Positions 13,384 through 14,288 of a DNA stretch of 14,288 nt are shown here, piece by piece. A program made the translations under genes and the position numbers. The notes below the pieces were generated by a model that saw only the letters and a list, made by a program, of their open reading frames with translations, searched no databases and was not told the origin of the DNA. This DNA comes from Desulfobacteraceae bacterium (GTDB lineage Bacteria; Desulfobacterota; DSM-4660; Desulfatiglandales; B25-G16). Location: assembly GCA_030615565.1 (NCBI GenBank), contig JAUWZC010000038.1, forward strand, positions 1-14,288. Direction: 5' to 3'. Positions within the stretch are counted from its first letter, which is position 1. Each line of letters opens with the position of its first letter.

Positions 13384-13992
13384 ATGATCGAAGAAAAAAT
13401 CAGATTCCTATCCAAAGACCTGCACATTGAAGGCTTACTAAGCATCCAGGAAGGAGAAAGGGGTGTTATCATCACTCACCCTCACTCACTTTATGGCGGC
13501 ACTATGTATAATCAGGTCGTAGAGACACTTGTTGAGGTCTATCAGAATAAGATCTTTTCCACCCTGAGATTTAACTTTAGAGGTGTTGGGGAGAGTGAAG
13601 GCAATTATGACGAGGGGAAAGGGGAGCAGGAGGATGTAAGGTCTGCCTTAAGTTATATGTATGATAGGGGGAAGAGAGATATTGACCTGGCTGGTTACTC
13701 ATTTGGGGCATGGGTAAATGCCAAAATTAAGGACACTCATTCCCTATGCAGTAGAATAATTATGATATCTCCGCCAGTTACCTTCTTAGATTTTTCCTTT
13801 TTATCCTTTAACCCAAAGATAAGGTTTGTAGTAGCTGGTGGCAAAGATGATATCGCACCAGCAAATAAGATAAAAAATGTTATCTATACCTGGAATCCTG
13901 AGGCCCATTTTGAGGTGATCGAAGGGGCAGACCATTTTTACACTGGCAGGATAGACTCCCTAAAGACTGCTTTATCTCGCTTAATAAATTAA
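13384..13992 (+). CDS. Small alpha/beta hydrolase (COG2945-like)
   Basis: A 202-residue single-domain alpha/beta hydrolase. The strand-3 region has HPHSLYGG (32-39), then LRFNFRGVGESEG (61-73), the nucleophile elbow GYSFGA with Ser106 (104-109), the acid region AGGKDD (151-156) and the base in GADHFY with His184. The whole pattern matches the short hydrolases annotated as COG2945, whose substrates are unknown. I use ATG 13384 rather than the TTG at 13378; neither has a clear ribosome site. It lies 42 bp after the hotdog gene on the same strand and probably shares its transcript. Confidence 0.85.
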   Translation: MIEEKIRFLSKDLHIEGLLSIQEGERGVIITHPHSLYGGTMYNQVVETLVEVYQNKIFSTLRFNFRGVGESEGNYDEGKGEQEDVRSALSYMYDRGKRDIDLAGYSFGAWVNAKIKDTHSLCSRIIMISPPVTFLDFSFLSFNPKIRFVVAGGKDDIAPANKIKNVIYTWNPEAHFEVIEGADHFYTGRIDSLKTALSRLIN

Positions 13993-14288
13993 ATCAGTTC
14001 GCTTCGCTCATCCCGCTATGCGGGAGAGTAATGGCCCGCCCTCCCCGTCCCGAGACTGGGACGGGATCGGGAGGCGCGACTTTCAGGGGATAAGCTCCTA
14101 TTGCTGTAATGTTATGGAGGCATCGCACACTGAACTCCACCGTGCAAATCAGGCCTGCCCGCCATCCGGCAGGCGGGTCTGGGCCAGGGGTTCAACCAAA
14201 TGACTATTGAATATTGGCAATTGACAATTGTGAATTTCCAACATCAATATTCAATTCTTATTGTCCATTATTCCATAAATCCATCGTT
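13993..14288. repeat. Cluster of palindromes at the right edge
   Basis: No gene is credible here. Hairpins in order: TCCCGC/GCGGGA (14011-14016 and 14020-14025), CCCGTCCC/GGGACGGG (14044-14051 and 14058-14065, possibly extended by CCTCCC/GGGAGG), CCTGCC/GGCAGG (about 14154-14159 and 14168-14173, with alternative CCCGCC/GGCGGG pairing), and ATTGAATATTG/CAATATTCAAT (14206-14216 and 14245-14255). The first is close enough to the hydrolase stop to act as a 3' hairpin but has no T tract. The GC-rich part is far richer than the neighbouring genes, and the AT-rich part continues past the window edge. Confidence 0.7.

Noticed and set aside
14018..14203. Plus-strand 61-codon frame at the right edge
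   Set aside because: It runs through GC-rich hairpins and has no motif or convincing ribosome site; non-coding repeat is a better explanation.

Overview
The window reads as AT-rich accessory and housekeeping chromosome from an uncultured-type Thermodesulfobacteriota (the former Deltaproteobacteria). This is inferred from the combination of an MglA-type GTPase, PilZ proteins and a DUF4388/cyclic-nucleotide-binding protein, and from gene-free stretches full of decayed palindromes. There is no rRNA, tRNA or CRISPR array to place it more firmly.

Layout. (1) Positions 1-4417: a minus-strand signalling operon (PilZ protein, TPR protein, MglA-like GTPase, DUF4388 plus two cNMP-like domains), with a separate plus-strand PilZ gene broken by a one-base frameshift. 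Two nearly identical 110-bp direct repeats (107/110) bracket the whole block. (2) Positions 4418-5050: a gene-free stretch holding an inverted-repeat fossil element between 13-bp direct repeats. (3) Positions 5051-7820: two PLP enzymes on the plus strand, an alanine-glyoxylate-type aminotransferase and a Cys/Met-metabolism lyase or synthase, separated by palindromic debris. (4) Positions 7821-10036: a mobile-element graveyard with an IS21-like end fragment, a NYN-nuclease gene cut off at a pair of tandem hairpins, an apparently intact IS4-like transposase gene, and a triplicated 11-bp motif array. (5) Positions 10167-11843, minus strand: a YdjM-family membrane protein and a small zinc-ribbon protein. 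(6) Positions 12000-13992, plus strand: a compact group of PrmA (L11 methyltransferase), a PaaI-type hotdog thioesterase and a small alpha/beta hydrolase. (7) The last 300 bases are palindromic non-coding repeats.

How the genes may work together. The minus-strand cluster is the most interesting part. A c-di-GMP-type PilZ domain, a TPR adaptor with an unassigned beta-rich tail, a Ras-like polarity GTPase and a protein with two cNMP-fold domains share one predicted promoter and short gaps. This suggests a second-messenger-gated polarity, motility or secretion switch, and no roadblock-type MglB lies in the window. The aminotransferase and the Cys/Met enzyme are generic amino-acid metabolism genes. 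The prmA group looks like translation maintenance plus acyl or ester hydrolases of unknown substrate.
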